From Lactiplantibacillus brownii (GTDB taxonomy: Bacteria; Bacillota; Bacilli; Lactobacillales; Lactobacillaceae), in NCBI RefSeq assembly GCF_031085375.1, contig NZ_JAVCWF010000001.1, forward strand, positions 1,054,001 to 1,118,000: a stretch of DNA of 64,000 bases. Reading direction: 5' to 3'. The position numbers and the translations under genes were made by a program. Within the stretch, counting starts at the first letter, position 1. Each line of letters opens with the position of its first letter. The notes under the pieces are model-generated. The model was given only the letters and a program-made list of their open reading frames with translations. It searched no databases and had not been told where the DNA came from. Shown here one piece after another: positions 16,274-24,147 of the stretch.

Positions 16274-16714
16274 TTAGCGAATGACGATGACATTACATGG
16301 GGCGTGGTCGACCACATAACTGGTCGTTGAACCCACCGCAACCCGGTGAGGAGAATCTTTGCCAGTTGCCCCTAAAACAATTAAATCTATTTCAGAATGT
16401 TGTTTGGCGTATGCTTCAATCAAGCGTTTAGGATTGCCATACGCCACTTCATCTTTGAAGACGGGGACGGTGGTGGTCTGAACGAATTTACGTCGGTCAG
16501 CCATGGCCGCTTCTGCGTGTGACCCCTCGGCATTCAGCAATTCAGTCAAAACAGGGTCGAGCGCTGGGGTATGATATGCACTATCATCCACAACGTACAG
16601 CGCCGTTAACTTCGCCTGATGCCGCTGGGCAATATTGACCGCTTCATTAAACGCGGTTTGTGCAGCCGCTGAACTGTCCACGGGAACTAACACATGCTGA
16701 TAAGTACTTGGCAT
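16274..16714 (-). CDS. Universal stress protein, UspA family
   Basis: 146 aa, single Usp domain. Starts HVLVPVDSSAAAQTAFNEAV, and the nucleotide-binding signature IDLIVLGATGKDSPHRVAVGSTTSYVV is G-2x-G-9x-G-(S/T)-like, indicating an ATP-binding type. The C-terminal strand is CNVIVIR. Dimeric cytoplasmic stress protein. AGGTGGTTAATC lies before the ATG. Monocistronic. Confidence 0.92.
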   Translation of the reverse strand: MPSTYQHVLVPVDSSAAAQTAFNEAVNIAQRHQAKLTALYVVDDSAYHTPALDPVLTELLNAEGSHAEAAMADRRKFVQTTTVPVFKDEVAYGNPKRLIEAYAKQHSEIDLIVLGATGKDSPHRVAVGSTTSYVVDHAPCNVIVIR

Positions 16715-16852
16715 GATTAACCACCTCCATTAATTTGCCTTAATCATAACGGATTACGAGACGTTTAGGAAGCTAAATGCACCTTTAAAGTAAGTCTAAT
16801 AGCCTAATTATGTTGGAACGGGTATATTATAACTAACATTGGTTTAGAGGGG

Positions 16853-18169
16853 ATGAGTCGGATTAAGCAAGTTGCGAATCAGTTGTTGAAATGGGAAGAC
16901 TGGATTAATCACCAACGCTATTTTCACGCGTTACGTTCAACCTTAACTTTGCTATTTCCATTCGTGTTGATCGGAGCATTTATTAATATCTTTAATCAGG
17001 CTATTTTTCAAAGAAACGGGTTTTTAAATCATATTTATTATTTGAGTCATTGGTTGCCCGGTTTTAAAACGATGACGCTTTATACCACACTATTGAGTTT
17101 GACGGTCAATGGCCTAATTGCGGTTGTCGCAGCATTTACGGCGGCGAACTTTGCGGTTCGAAGCCTACGTCGGGATAACTTATTGGCAGGGTTAACGGCG
17201 GCGTTGAGCTTTTGTTTGCTGAATTTCAATTACGCCGCCTTTACTAAAAATAATCAGACCGACAGCGCACAATTTTTAATGGGTAACTTGGGCTCACAAG
17301 GTATTTTTCTGGCACTGTTAGTCGGATTAGTGACGGGCTGGCTGTTCAACCACTTAGCCTTTAAGCCGCATACGCACCAATTGGTTGAGACGCGCCGTCA
17401 TTTGCTTAGTCGAGCGAAGGATAATTGGTTGCCAATGGGGGTTTCGCTAGGTGGTTTTAGTGTACTTAGCTATGGCATTGGTCTAATCAGTAAAAATGGC
17501 CTAAATGGGTTATTCTATAGTGTTTTCCGGCTACCATTTGCCAATCCAGGTTCTGTGTTATTAATGATAATCAGTGTTACTTTTCTCAGTAATTTCTTCT
17601 GGTTGATTGGCATTATTGGGCCAATTGATTTCAGTGGTAATAGTTCGGTCAGTACCGTCCAAAACTTAGAATACGCCTTGCAACACGGTTCGGCTTGGGG
17701 GGCTCCCAACCCCATTACCCTCCACACGGTATTTGATAGTTTTGCCAACGTGGGTGGACCGGGGATGACGTTAGCGCTCGTGATTGCAATTTTGTGGCGC
17801 TCGCATAACCAAGACTTTCGTACGGTTGCCAAGGCCAGTTGGCTACCGAGTTTGTTCAATTTTAATCAACCATTGCTTGTTGGATTGCCAATTATGTTCA
17901 GTCCAATCTTGGCCGTGCCGTTTTTGTTGGCGCCGTTGGCCAGTTTGTTGATTACTTGGACAGCATTGAAGCTTCAGTTAATGCCGCCGGTGGTTTATCC
18001 CGTTGGCCGAACCATGCCGGGCTTTTTGATGGGGTGGTTAGGTACGGGTGGTGATTGGCGTGCGTTAGCCGTCAGTTTGGTTAATCTAGCGGTAGCGACG
18101 GTAATCTATTTGCCATTCGTTTTGCTAGAAAATCGGGTCGTTGAAGGGGGTGCCACGGATGCGGCGTAA
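16853..18169 (+). CDS. PTS EIIC-type sugar permease (lactose/cellobiose class), orphan, copy 2
   Basis: 438 aa, clearly paralogous to the product of 5218-6543: shared LTLLFPFVLIGAFINIF, TVFDSFANVGGPGMTLAL, PPVVYPVGRTMPG and the IYLPFV end. Same Lac-class EIIC fold and again no EIIA/EIIB nearby. The ATG at 16853 immediately follows GAGGGG, so the Shine-Dalgarno spacing is unusually short; no better start is visible. It overlaps the downstream hydrolase by 11 bases, exactly as in copy 1. Confidence 0.84.
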   Translation: MSRIKQVANQLLKWEDWINHQRYFHALRSTLTLLFPFVLIGAFINIFNQAIFQRNGFLNHIYYLSHWLPGFKTMTLYTTLLSLTVNGLIAVVAAFTAANFAVRSLRRDNLLAGLTAALSFCLLNFNYAAFTKNNQTDSAQFLMGNLGSQGIFLALLVGLVTGWLFNHLAFKPHTHQLVETRRHLLSRAKDNWLPMGVSLGGFSVLSYGIGLISKNGLNGLFYSVFRLPFANPGSVLLMIISVTFLSNFFWLIGIIGPIDFSGNSSVSTVQNLEYALQHGSAWGAPNPITLHTVFDSFANVGGPGMTLALVIAILWRSHNQDFRTVAKASWLPSLFNFNQPLLVGLPIMFSPILAVPFLLAPLASLLITWTALKLQLMPPVVYPVGRTMPGFLMGWLGTGGDWRALAVSLVNLAVATVIYLPFVLLENRVVEGGATDAA

Positions 18170-19022
18170 TTGGTGGCGTTGGTTAGTTGGCGTGATCTTG
18201 TTGATAGCGGTTTGTTGGCCCGCCTATACTTGGTCCAAAGCAAATATTAAAACGTTGAAAAGTGCTGGTCGAACTCGGATGGCCCCTGTTATTATGATTC
18301 CCGGATCGAGTGCGAGTCAAAATCGTTTCGATGATCTGATCACAGAACTGGGTAAAGAAACGCCGCAAAAGCACAGTGTTTTAAAGTTAACGGTGCAGAC
18401 GGATGGCAAAATTAAATATAGTGGGTCCATTCGGCAAAATGATAATCAGCCGTTCATTATTGTCGCGTTTGCGAATAACCACGATGGTAAAGCCAACATC
18501 GATAAGCAGGCCGTGTGGCTCAATATTGCGTTTAAGGCGCTGATTAAAACATATCAGTTTAATCATTTTCGGGCGTTGGGGCATTCGAATGGTGGGCTGA
18601 TTTGGACATTGTTTCTAGAACGTTATTTGAAGCAGTCACCAAAAGTGCACATTGATCGGCTAATGACGATTGCGGCACCTTTTAATATGGAATCAACGAG
18701 TACCACGACGAAGACTGGCATGTTTAAGGAACTGTATCAATATCGACAAGGGCTCCCAGATAGTCTGACTGCTTACTCGATTGCGGGTACTGAAAACTAC
18801 ACAAGTGACGGCACCGTCCCGTATAACAGTGTTAATTTTGGTAAGTATATTTTTCAAGATGAGGTTAAGCATTTTACGGAAATCACAGTGACCGGTGCCA
18901 ATACGGCACATTCAGATTTACCGCAAAATAAGCAAATCGTTGCCTTGATTCGACAATACTTGTTGGACGAAAATGTCCCTAATAAAATTCGGAAACAAAA
19001 TCAGCAACAAATGCGCCAATAA
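18159..19022 (+). CDS. Membrane-anchored alpha/beta hydrolase, DUF915 type, copy 2
   Basis: 287 aa from the ATG at 18159, eight bases after GAAGGGGG; a longer frame from 18141 is unlikely. N-terminal TM about residues 6-24, then PVIMIPGSSASQNRFDDL, nucleophile elbow ALGHSNGGL, acid in NYTSDGTVP and His in NTAHSDLPQN, all matching copy 1 at 6533. Outward-facing serine hydrolase of unknown substrate. Its stop codon lies only five bases before an IS3 element, so its native terminator may be lost or displaced. Confidence 0.82.
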   Translation: MRRNWWRWLVGVILLIAVCWPAYTWSKANIKTLKSAGRTRMAPVIMIPGSSASQNRFDDLITELGKETPQKHSVLKLTVQTDGKIKYSGSIRQNDNQPFIIVAFANNHDGKANIDKQAVWLNIAFKALIKTYQFNHFRALGHSNGGLIWTLFLERYLKQSPKVHIDRLMTIAAPFNMESTSTTTKTGMFKELYQYRQGLPDSLTAYSIAGTENYTSDGTVPYNSVNFGKYIFQDEVKHFTEITVTGANTAHSDLPQNKQIVALIRQYLLDENVPNKIRKQNQQQMRQ

Positions 19023-19081
19023 CAAAATGAGCCTGGGAAAATTGAAGTGCAATAGAAAAGTTAGACAAATGGTAATTTAAT

Positions 19082-19903
19082 TTATGCTGCTAAGGCTTGA
19101 GTCCTGTAACTTATAGGGCTTAAGCCTTTTGTCTTCATTGAAATTCGATCATGATTAAACCATTCAATATAAGCGTTTAGGATACCGCGTAATTCGGTAA
19201 TATTCTTGATCTTGTATTGGTTCAAACACTCCCGCTTAAGTAGACTAAAGAAACTCTCTACGGGTGCGTTATCATGACAATTCCCTTTTCGGGACATGCT
19301 TTGAATAATGCCCATTTCTTTGAGCTTTGATTGATAACCAGGAATTTGATATTGCCATCCTTGGTCGGAATGGAGGATTGGGTGAAGATCATTTGGAATA
19401 TGCTTTTGGGCTGTCCTTAAGGTCGCTTTGATTAGCTTCTTATTAGGTGAATAACTTGTCACTGCTGAGAGCACTTCCTTACTGGCTTCGTCAATAATGA
19501 CTGAGATATAGCTCCATTTACCATTATATAGTGCCACTTGGGTTACATCAGTGTGCAAGACAGTTAAAGGCTTGGTGGCGTTGAACTTTTGTTTGAGCAA
19601 GTTCGGCGCAATCTTACCAACGGTCCCCTTATAGGAGCTATATTTGCCAGTATGTTTGGAGAATAAGGTCACTTTAAGATCCATATCGGTCATGATTTTT
19701 CGAATTGTTTCTTCGGAATACGTGAATCCAGCATCGATGGCCTCTTTATGCATACGTCGATAACCATAGCTGGCTCCAGAATTAACATATTCCTGTCGAA
19801 TAAAATGTTTGACCTTAGCGTATTTATCAGGTTTGTGGTTACGCTTTAAACGGTCATAATAAGTCGCTCTAGGCAATTTAAGCTTGCGTAGTAGTTCCTT
19901 CAA
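19082..19903 (-). CDS. IS3-family transposase OrfB (catalytic part)
   Basis: 273 aa from its first ATG, but this frame is open back to the frameshift site at 19978-19984 and is expected to be made as an OrfAB fusion. N-terminal HTH_21 region (RATYYDRLKRN, YGYRRMHKEA), then an rve integrase core with the DDE triad: D in LHTDVTQVAL, D in LHSDQGWQYQ, E in NAPVESFFSLLKRE. Cuts and joins the IS ends. Confidence 0.92.
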   Translation of the reverse strand: MKELLRKLKLPRATYYDRLKRNHKPDKYAKVKHFIRQEYVNSGASYGYRRMHKEAIDAGFTYSEETIRKIMTDMDLKVTLFSKHTGKYSSYKGTVGKIAPNLLKQKFNATKPLTVLHTDVTQVALYNGKWSYISVIIDEASKEVLSAVTSYSPNKKLIKATLRTAQKHIPNDLHPILHSDQGWQYQIPGYQSKLKEMGIIQSMSRKGNCHDNAPVESFFSLLKRECLNQYKIKNITELRGILNAYIEWFNHDRISMKTKGLSPISYRTQALAA

Positions 19904-19941
19904 CGGATATCGCGACCGTAACTTAGAGACAATATTAGCTT

Positions 19942-20469
19942 TTACTTTGGTTGTTTCCTGGTTATGGTCGCTAGTGTTTTTAAAATGTCACGATCCAATT
20001 CAGCGTTGTGCAGTTGCCGCTTTAATTCAGTGATTTGTTGTTTGTATTTTTCCTCTTTAGTTGCGGTTAATCGTTTTGGGGAGCGGTTTTGATTCTTATG
20101 TTTACTCATGGTTGACCTTCTTCCACGAGGTTTAGGACGCAATCCAGCCACACCTTGTTCCTGGTAAATTTTCATCCAACTATTAGCCTGGCTACTGGAA
20201 ATTCCAAAGTGAATTGCGGCTTGGTTACGACTGATCTCGTGAGTTTGAATATAGTCTACCACGCTTATCTTATAATCCTGTGAATACTTGTTACGATGAT
20301 GACTTACTTTTAGTGAACTCATACCATGAACTTGAGCACGTTTTACCCATGAAGAAACAGTACTATGCCGGGCAATCTGATACTTTTGTTGTAATTCATT
20401 TAATCCAATCCCCCCATCCAAATATTCATGAACCACCTTAGCTTTAAATTTACTGCTATATTTAGTCAT
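19942..20469 (-). CDS. IS3-family transposase OrfA (DNA-binding part)
   Basis: 175 aa. Two helix-turn-helix units (about residues 15-45: LNELQQKYQIARHSTVSSWV; and about 68-100: ISRNQAAIHFGISSSQANSW) followed by a Lys/Arg-rich linker and a coiled-coil segment (EEKYKQQITELKRQLHNAE) typical of IS150-type OrfA. It binds the terminal repeats. OrfB follows in the -1 frame. Confidence 0.9.
   Translation of the reverse strand: MTKYSSKFKAKVVHEYLDGGIGLNELQQKYQIARHSTVSSWVKRAQVHGMSSLKVSHHRNKYSQDYKISVVDYIQTHEISRNQAAIHFGISSSQANSWMKIYQEQGVAGLRPKPRGRRSTMSKHKNQNRSPKRLTATKEEKYKQQITELKRQLHNAELDRDILKTLATITRKQPK
19978..19984 (-). promoter_or_regulatory. Putative -1 ribosomal frameshift heptamer in the IS3 element
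   Basis: On the minus strand the OrfA codons ATT TTA AAA ACA contain T-TTA-AAA, a canonical slippery heptamer in the correct phase. A -1 slip leads into N-T-S-D-H-N and on, without a stop, to OrfB. Confidence 0.65.
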
Positions 20470-20567
20470 AATAAAAACCCCACAATCGTTAGACTCATCT
20501 GTCTAACAATTGTAGGGCACTTCAAAATTCCAGACTCATTTTTGCTGATTCTAGGTTCGACAGTGAG

Positions 20568-20774
20568 TTACCGGCGAGTATGGCGGCTAGATCGATGGTG
20601 CTTAATGACTTTTGTTTTATGTGCGCGCACGGGACGCCTGAATTTCAATCGCAAGCGTAAGACAGTCCGTGGTGTGGCGCGGCGGGCCGCGTTAGCCGTT
20701 AGTGTGGGTGTACAGGCAAGGCTGGCGGTGATCCCCAAAGTTAACGCCAGCAAGCCGAGTCGTGGTAATTTCAT
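20568..20774 (-). CDS. Small secreted, strongly basic peptide of unknown function
   Basis: 68 aa from the ATG at 20774, nine bases after GAGGGGG; a frame six codons longer is possible. Residues 1-29 form a signal peptide (MKLPRLGLLALTLGITASL, ending TANA before ARR). The mature part of about 39 residues is almost only Arg, Lys, His, Thr, Val and Leu (LRLRLKFRRPVRAHK, VIKHHRSSRHTRR), with no acidic residue and no Cys. I do not recognise a family. Possibilities are a wall-binding peptide or a cationic antimicrobial; both are speculation. The IS3 element lies 29 bases downstream of its stop. Confidence 0.55.
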   Translation of the reverse strand: MKLPRLGLLALTLGITASLACTPTLTANAARRATPRTVLRLRLKFRRPVRAHKTKVIKHHRSSRHTRR

Positions 20775-20965
20775 CCCATAATTCCCCCTCAATGATGTCT
20801 TAAGGTTACCGGTTTAAGTCTAGAAGGTCAATTGTGGTTGGCTGATTATTTACCAAACTTTTACACAGTGTTAATGAAGAATTAACGAAAACTGTCGGAA
20901 TATGATTGTATTTTGGCAGGGTTTCCTTTAAGGTGAAGATATTAACAAAAAGGGAGTTACTAACA

Positions 20966-21412
20966 ATGAATATTGAAATTTTAAACTCAGCCATCCAAGA
21001 TCTTCATTTCCAAATCATTTATGATCGCGATGAAAGTAAAGACGAACCTGGCAAGGGCCAATTCAGTTACACGCCAGCCAACGATGATGTTAAAAAGACA
21101 TTTGGTGATGATGTTGTCCAGGCACAACTTGAAGTAACTTATAAAGAAGACATGTACGATTTATCAGCGACTGTTTTTGCCATTGTTCGTTTAAGTGGCG
21201 AATTAGTTGGGATCATCGAACGTCAATCCAACGATAAGAAGATTGAAGACGATGAACAAGCGATGTTAGATAACTTGAATAATGCGATTATCCCAGCATT
21301 GTCCGCAAAAGCCCGGGCATATGCCGCATTGCTTTCAACCGAAGCCAGCAACTTTGCCATCATGCCAGCTGACTTTGATAATCAACAAGCAAACTCAACT
21401 GACGCTGAATAA
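20966..21412 (+). CDS. Conserved hypothetical protein, possibly DUF1149/SecB-like
   Basis: 148 aa from the ATG at 20966, preceded by AAGGGAG; the longer frame from 20906 lacks an RBS. Acidic, no TM or signal. Predicted pattern is beta strands (QAQLEVTYKEDMYDLSATVF, VRLSGELVGIIE) followed by a long helix (LDNLNNAIIPALSAKARAYA) and an Asp-rich tail, the order seen in SecB-fold and DUF1149 proteins. The assignment is a fold-level guess. A terminator follows directly. Confidence 0.6.
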   Translation: MNIEILNSAIQDLHFQIIYDRDESKDEPGKGQFSYTPANDDVKKTFGDDVVQAQLEVTYKEDMYDLSATVFAIVRLSGELVGIIERQSNDKKIEDDEQAMLDNLNNAIIPALSAKARAYAALLSTEASNFAIMPADFDNQQANSTDAE

Positions 21413-21426
21413 GGTCAAACAGGATT

Positions 21427-21457
21427 GGTTTACCAAATTTTTTGGTAAGCCTTTTTT
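21427..21457 (+). terminator. Terminator of the hypothetical gene at 20966
   Basis: GGTTTACCAAA pairs with TTTGGTAAGCC, followed by TTTTTT. Confidence 0.87.
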
Positions 21458-21546
21458 CATTCTAAAGACTACACTTATGCCTGAAATAAGCTGGTTATTT
21501 AGTTAAAAAGTGTTAATTAGTTGTCTGTAAAAAGTTAGGCTTTAGA

Positions 21547-21576
21547 TTGTGTAACCGCTAACAAGCATGCTATAAT
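21547..21576 (+). promoter_or_regulatory. Promoter of a probable structured RNA
   Basis: TTGTGT (21547-21552) and a perfect TATAAT (21571-21576) are 18 bases apart. No convincing long coding frame starts within the next 370 bases. Confidence 0.6.
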
Positions 21577-21582
21577 GTGTTC

Positions 21583-21847
21583 GAGCCTAGATATGAACTG
21601 TGAACTAACCTCGGCGATCAGTTGGAAGTGTCAAAAGGTTTTTTGGAGGATTTTGCCATTATCGCATTGGTTCGTCGCGCTTAATAGTCCTTGTCAAAGA
21701 TGGGGGTGGCGGTTTGAGTGAAGTTGAGCCGTCAACACACATACTTTTTCAATCTGCAACTGCGCACATAGAATTGGCAACCATAACGACGATCAAGTAA
21801 GTAGTGCCTGAATCACGGCTTTGACGTGATTTGGACACTATTTTTTT
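21583..21847 (+). ncRNA. Candidate non-coding RNA of about 265 nt
   Basis: The stretch runs from a consensus -10 box to a rho-independent terminator at 21803-21847 (AGTGCC-AATCACG paired with CGTGATT-GGACACT, then TTTTTTT). It lacks a long ORF. Internal hairpins can be drawn, for example GTTGA-GCC-GTCAAC around 21724-21738. A GGAGG at 21645 followed by TTG at 21653 opens a possible 22-codon frame, but the spacing is only 3 bases. I could not match it to 6S, RNase P, tmRNA or a known riboswitch by eye. It may be an independent sRNA. Confidence 0.45.
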
Positions 21848-21954
21848 GCTTCAAACAGGGGGCATTGATACGACAAGTTCAATAACCCTTGCGTTCAAAT
21901 AGCTGAAAACGGCATTGTGAAAGCGTATACTTAATGGTGAGGGGAGTGACCGAC

Positions 21955-22518
21955 ATGTTTAAACCAATGGCATCAGTTTTTACGAATCATCAGATTGCTG
22001 GGCATTACCGTGCCATCGATCGAGCTCAGAAGTGCATCGTGCCATTTCATTTTGAAATTCAAGGCGTTGAGTATCCGAAACCAGCCCGGGAACGGAACTG
22101 GCTGCGGCGCTTATCCGGAACGCGTAGTGAAAAGTATGCAGTGGTGGAGTTAACACCAACGAAAGTGATCTTGTGGTCGCCTGAACAACGTAATTTAGGT
22201 GAGATGGCCTTAGCTGATGTGAAGTTGATTCAAGTCGGCGCGATCCGTTGGCACGTGACGCAAGGACTAGATCCGCGCCATGCTTTTCGAGCAACGATCT
22301 TTGTGGTGACTGATAAAGGTAATTATTATTTTGCAAATTCTGATATGGAAGTTTTACCCGCAATTTTTAAGTTTGCACATAGCCACCAGATTCCGGTGGA
22401 AGATCCATTACGATTATTGCCATTATTGAAACTCGGTTGGAAAGTCGCGGCAGTGACGTTGCACGAAACCTATGCACAATTATGTGAGCATACCGGCTAT
22501 CCAAATTCTAAAGTTTAA
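21955..22518 (+). CDS. Conserved hypothetical protein
   Basis: 187 aa from the ATG at 21955, behind GAGGGGAGTG; an in-frame start at 21934 would lie upstream of that site. No TM segment or signal. The middle (about 35-130) alternates short strands, including KYAVVELTPTKVILWSPEQR and ATIFVVTDKGNYYFANSD, like a PH-type or small barrel domain, and the C-terminus (about 140-187) is helical. I do not recognise the family. It follows the candidate RNA and ends at a very strong terminator. Confidence 0.62.
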   Translation: MFKPMASVFTNHQIAGHYRAIDRAQKCIVPFHFEIQGVEYPKPARERNWLRRLSGTRSEKYAVVELTPTKVILWSPEQRNLGEMALADVKLIQVGAIRWHVTQGLDPRHAFRATIFVVTDKGNYYFANSDMEVLPAIFKFAHSHQIPVEDPLRLLPLLKLGWKVAAVTLHETYAQLCEHTGYPNSKV

Positions 22519-22526
22519 TCTTAATA

Positions 22527-22579
22527 AACACTAAAACACCCCTTACAGGTTTGAGCCTGTAAGGGGTGTTTTAGTGTTT
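22527..22579. terminator. Strong hairpin terminator, originally shared with gdh
   Basis: A 24-base arm from AAACACTAAAACACCCC to TTACAGG pairs perfectly with its complement ending GGGGTGTTTTAGTGTTT, followed by a T tract. An ISL3 element now separates it from the convergent glutamate dehydrogenase gene. Confidence 0.88.
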
Positions 22580-22726
22580 GGCTTTTTTTGGGTCTAGAAT
22601 TTTTGGTGTTGGAAAGTATTTCCATTCCAAAAGTACTAGGCCCTTTTTGATAACAAAAAAAGCATCTAAGCCTCCCTAGTGCTATGCTTTAAGCGACTAA
22701 ACTCAAGATAAGCGGGGTAGGAATAG

Positions 22727-23965
22727 ATGTCTCAACTAGATAATACACTTAAATTACTGGGAATTACAGACACAAACATTCAGGTGTTCGGTACTCGTGA
22801 GGAATTTAATGGTCGGGGCTCGGGTCGCAAAAAGTATTTGGTCATCCAGGCAGAGCTTACCTACACACTCAGGCGCTGTCCCAGCTGTGGATACAATACG
22901 TTGCACCCTAACGGACACAAGCTCACTCATGTCCACATTTCAGGACCCATGGACCGGCCCGTAATTCTAGAGCTAAACAAGCAACGCTGGCGTTGTAGTA
23001 ACTGCCATAGCACTTGTACGGCCACCACTCCAGTGGTATCAACCAACCACGCCATCGGTCACGGACTAGCGACTCATGTGCTGAAGCTAGCCAGTAAATC
23101 ACTCCCGGCTAAGACTATCGCCAGTCTCACCGGTATTTCGACAAACTCAGTTCAGCGTATTTTGACGGCTAATATTCATCCACACGCGAGCCGCCGGTTA
23201 CCGATTAATCTATGCTTTGATGAATTCCGTTCCACGCACGGCTCCATGTCGTTTATTTGCATTGACGCCGACACTCACAAATCAGTTAAAGTACTTAGCG
23301 ACCGCCTTAATAGAACCATCAAACAGTTCTTTCTTAGTCAGTACAGCACCGTAGAACGGGCCGCGGTTCAACGCGTCATCATGGACATGAACGCCTCCTA
23401 TCAGGCATTCGTGCACGAACTATTCCCTAACGCCGAACTCATTATTGATCGGTTCCACATTATTCAATTAATGGGCCGGACGATGGATACCATTCGCACT
23501 CAATGTTTAAAGCAACTCGACAAGCATTCGCGGGAATATAAAGTACTGAAATCACTATGGCGCCTATTCCACAAGGCCACCCCTGACGCACAAAAGAGCC
23601 GCTACCTCTTCGGCCTGAATGAGTACTCGACCGAACAGAACGCTATTGATATTGGAACCGATACGTTTCCGGCCTTCAAAACAGCTTATGAAACCTACAT
23701 CGATCTCCACGATGCTTTGATGGGGCGTCACGCTGATGAACTCAAGAATATCATCACTAACTATCAGCCTAACGGCACGCCCCTAGATACGGCCATGCAT
23801 ACCCTACGAAAGAATCTTAATGGAGTAATTAATGCCGCCAAATCGTCCTACTCTAACGGACCGATAGAAGGCATCAACCGTAAGATCAAGGAGCTCAAAC
23901 GTGCTTGTTATGGCTTCTCCAATCAGGCCAATATGTTCACACGCGTCTACCAGCTGATTGCCTAG
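22727..23965 (+). CDS. ISL3-family transposase
   Basis: 412 aa, full length. N-terminal zinc-binding pairs CPSCGY and CSNCHS (about residues 46-95), an HTH around [20 protein letters not shown], then the DDE_Tnp_ISL3 catalytic domain: D in CFDEFRS, D around [17 protein letters not shown], and the conserved end [20 protein letters not shown] with the catalytic Glu. Intact, so probably functional. Confidence 0.92.
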   Translation: MSQLDNTLKLLGITDTNIQVFGTREEFNGRGSGRKKYLVIQAELTYTLRRCPSCGYNTLHPNGHKLTHVHISGPMDRPVILELNKQRWRCSNCHSTCTATTPVVSTNHAIGHGLATHVLKLASKSLPAKTIASLTGISTNSVQRILTANIHPHASRRLPINLCFDEFRSTHGSMSFICIDADTHKSVKVLSDRLNRTIKQFFLSQYSTVERAAVQRVIMDMNASYQAFVHELFPNAELIIDRFHIIQLMGRTMDTIRTQCLKQLDKHSREYKVLKSLWRLFHKATPDAQKSRYLFGLNEYSTEQNAIDIGTDTFPAFKTAYETYIDLHDALMGRHADELKNIITNYQPNGTPLDTAMHTLRKNLNGVINAAKSSYSNGPIEGINRKIKELKRACYGFSNQANMFTRVYQLIA

Positions 23966-24070
23966 ATTATCTACCACAATAACGTCACGATGGTAGGCTT
24001 ATTTGTTATGCCTTCAAGTACGATATTCAGACGACACACCAGATTAAACGCCGCAACTAATAAAAAAACA

Positions 24071-24098
24071 AAAAAGATCTCCCACACGAGGAGATCTC
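24071..24098 (-). terminator. IS-borne terminator facing gdh transcription
   Basis: On the minus strand AGATCTCC-TCGTGTG-GGAGATCT is followed by TTTTTTGTTTTTTT. It lies inside the ISL3 element and would stop transcripts entering from gdh. Confidence 0.75.
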
Positions 24099-24147
24099 CA
24101 AAGGATAGAAACTATCCTTCAACACCATTTGACAAAGAGCCCTTTTT

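Larger units (their letters stand above)
19028..20538 (-). mobile_element. IS3-family (IS150-like) insertion sequence
   Basis: About 1.5 kb with two overlapping frames on the minus strand. Imperfect terminal inverted repeats: TGAGCCTGGGAAAATTGAAG at the left and, read inward from the right, TGAGTCTGGAATTTTGAAG; the similarity continues to GTTAGACAAATG / GTTAGACAGATG and may extend a few A residues outward. No clear target duplication could be defined because A/T runs flank both ends. It sits just after the DUF915 hydrolase stop. Both frames are intact, so it may be active. Confidence 0.85.
22590..24141 (+). mobile_element. ISL3-family insertion sequence
   Basis: About 1.55 kb, flanked by an exact 8-base target duplication CTTTTTTT (22582-22589 and 24142-24149), the size expected for ISL3. 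Ends are imperfect inverted repeats sharing GGTGTTG: GGGTCTAGAATTTTTGGTG on the left and, reading inward, GGCTCTTTGTCAAATGGTG on the right. It carries one intact transposase gene. It inserted into the T tract next to the gdh stop codon, so gdh ends inside or at the target duplication. Confidence 0.88.

Noticed and set aside
21583..21847. Identification as 6S RNA, RNase P RNA or tmRNA
   Set aside because: No terminal closing helix with an internal bubble, no P-RNA conserved core and no tag peptide could be drawn; left as an unassigned candidate RNA.
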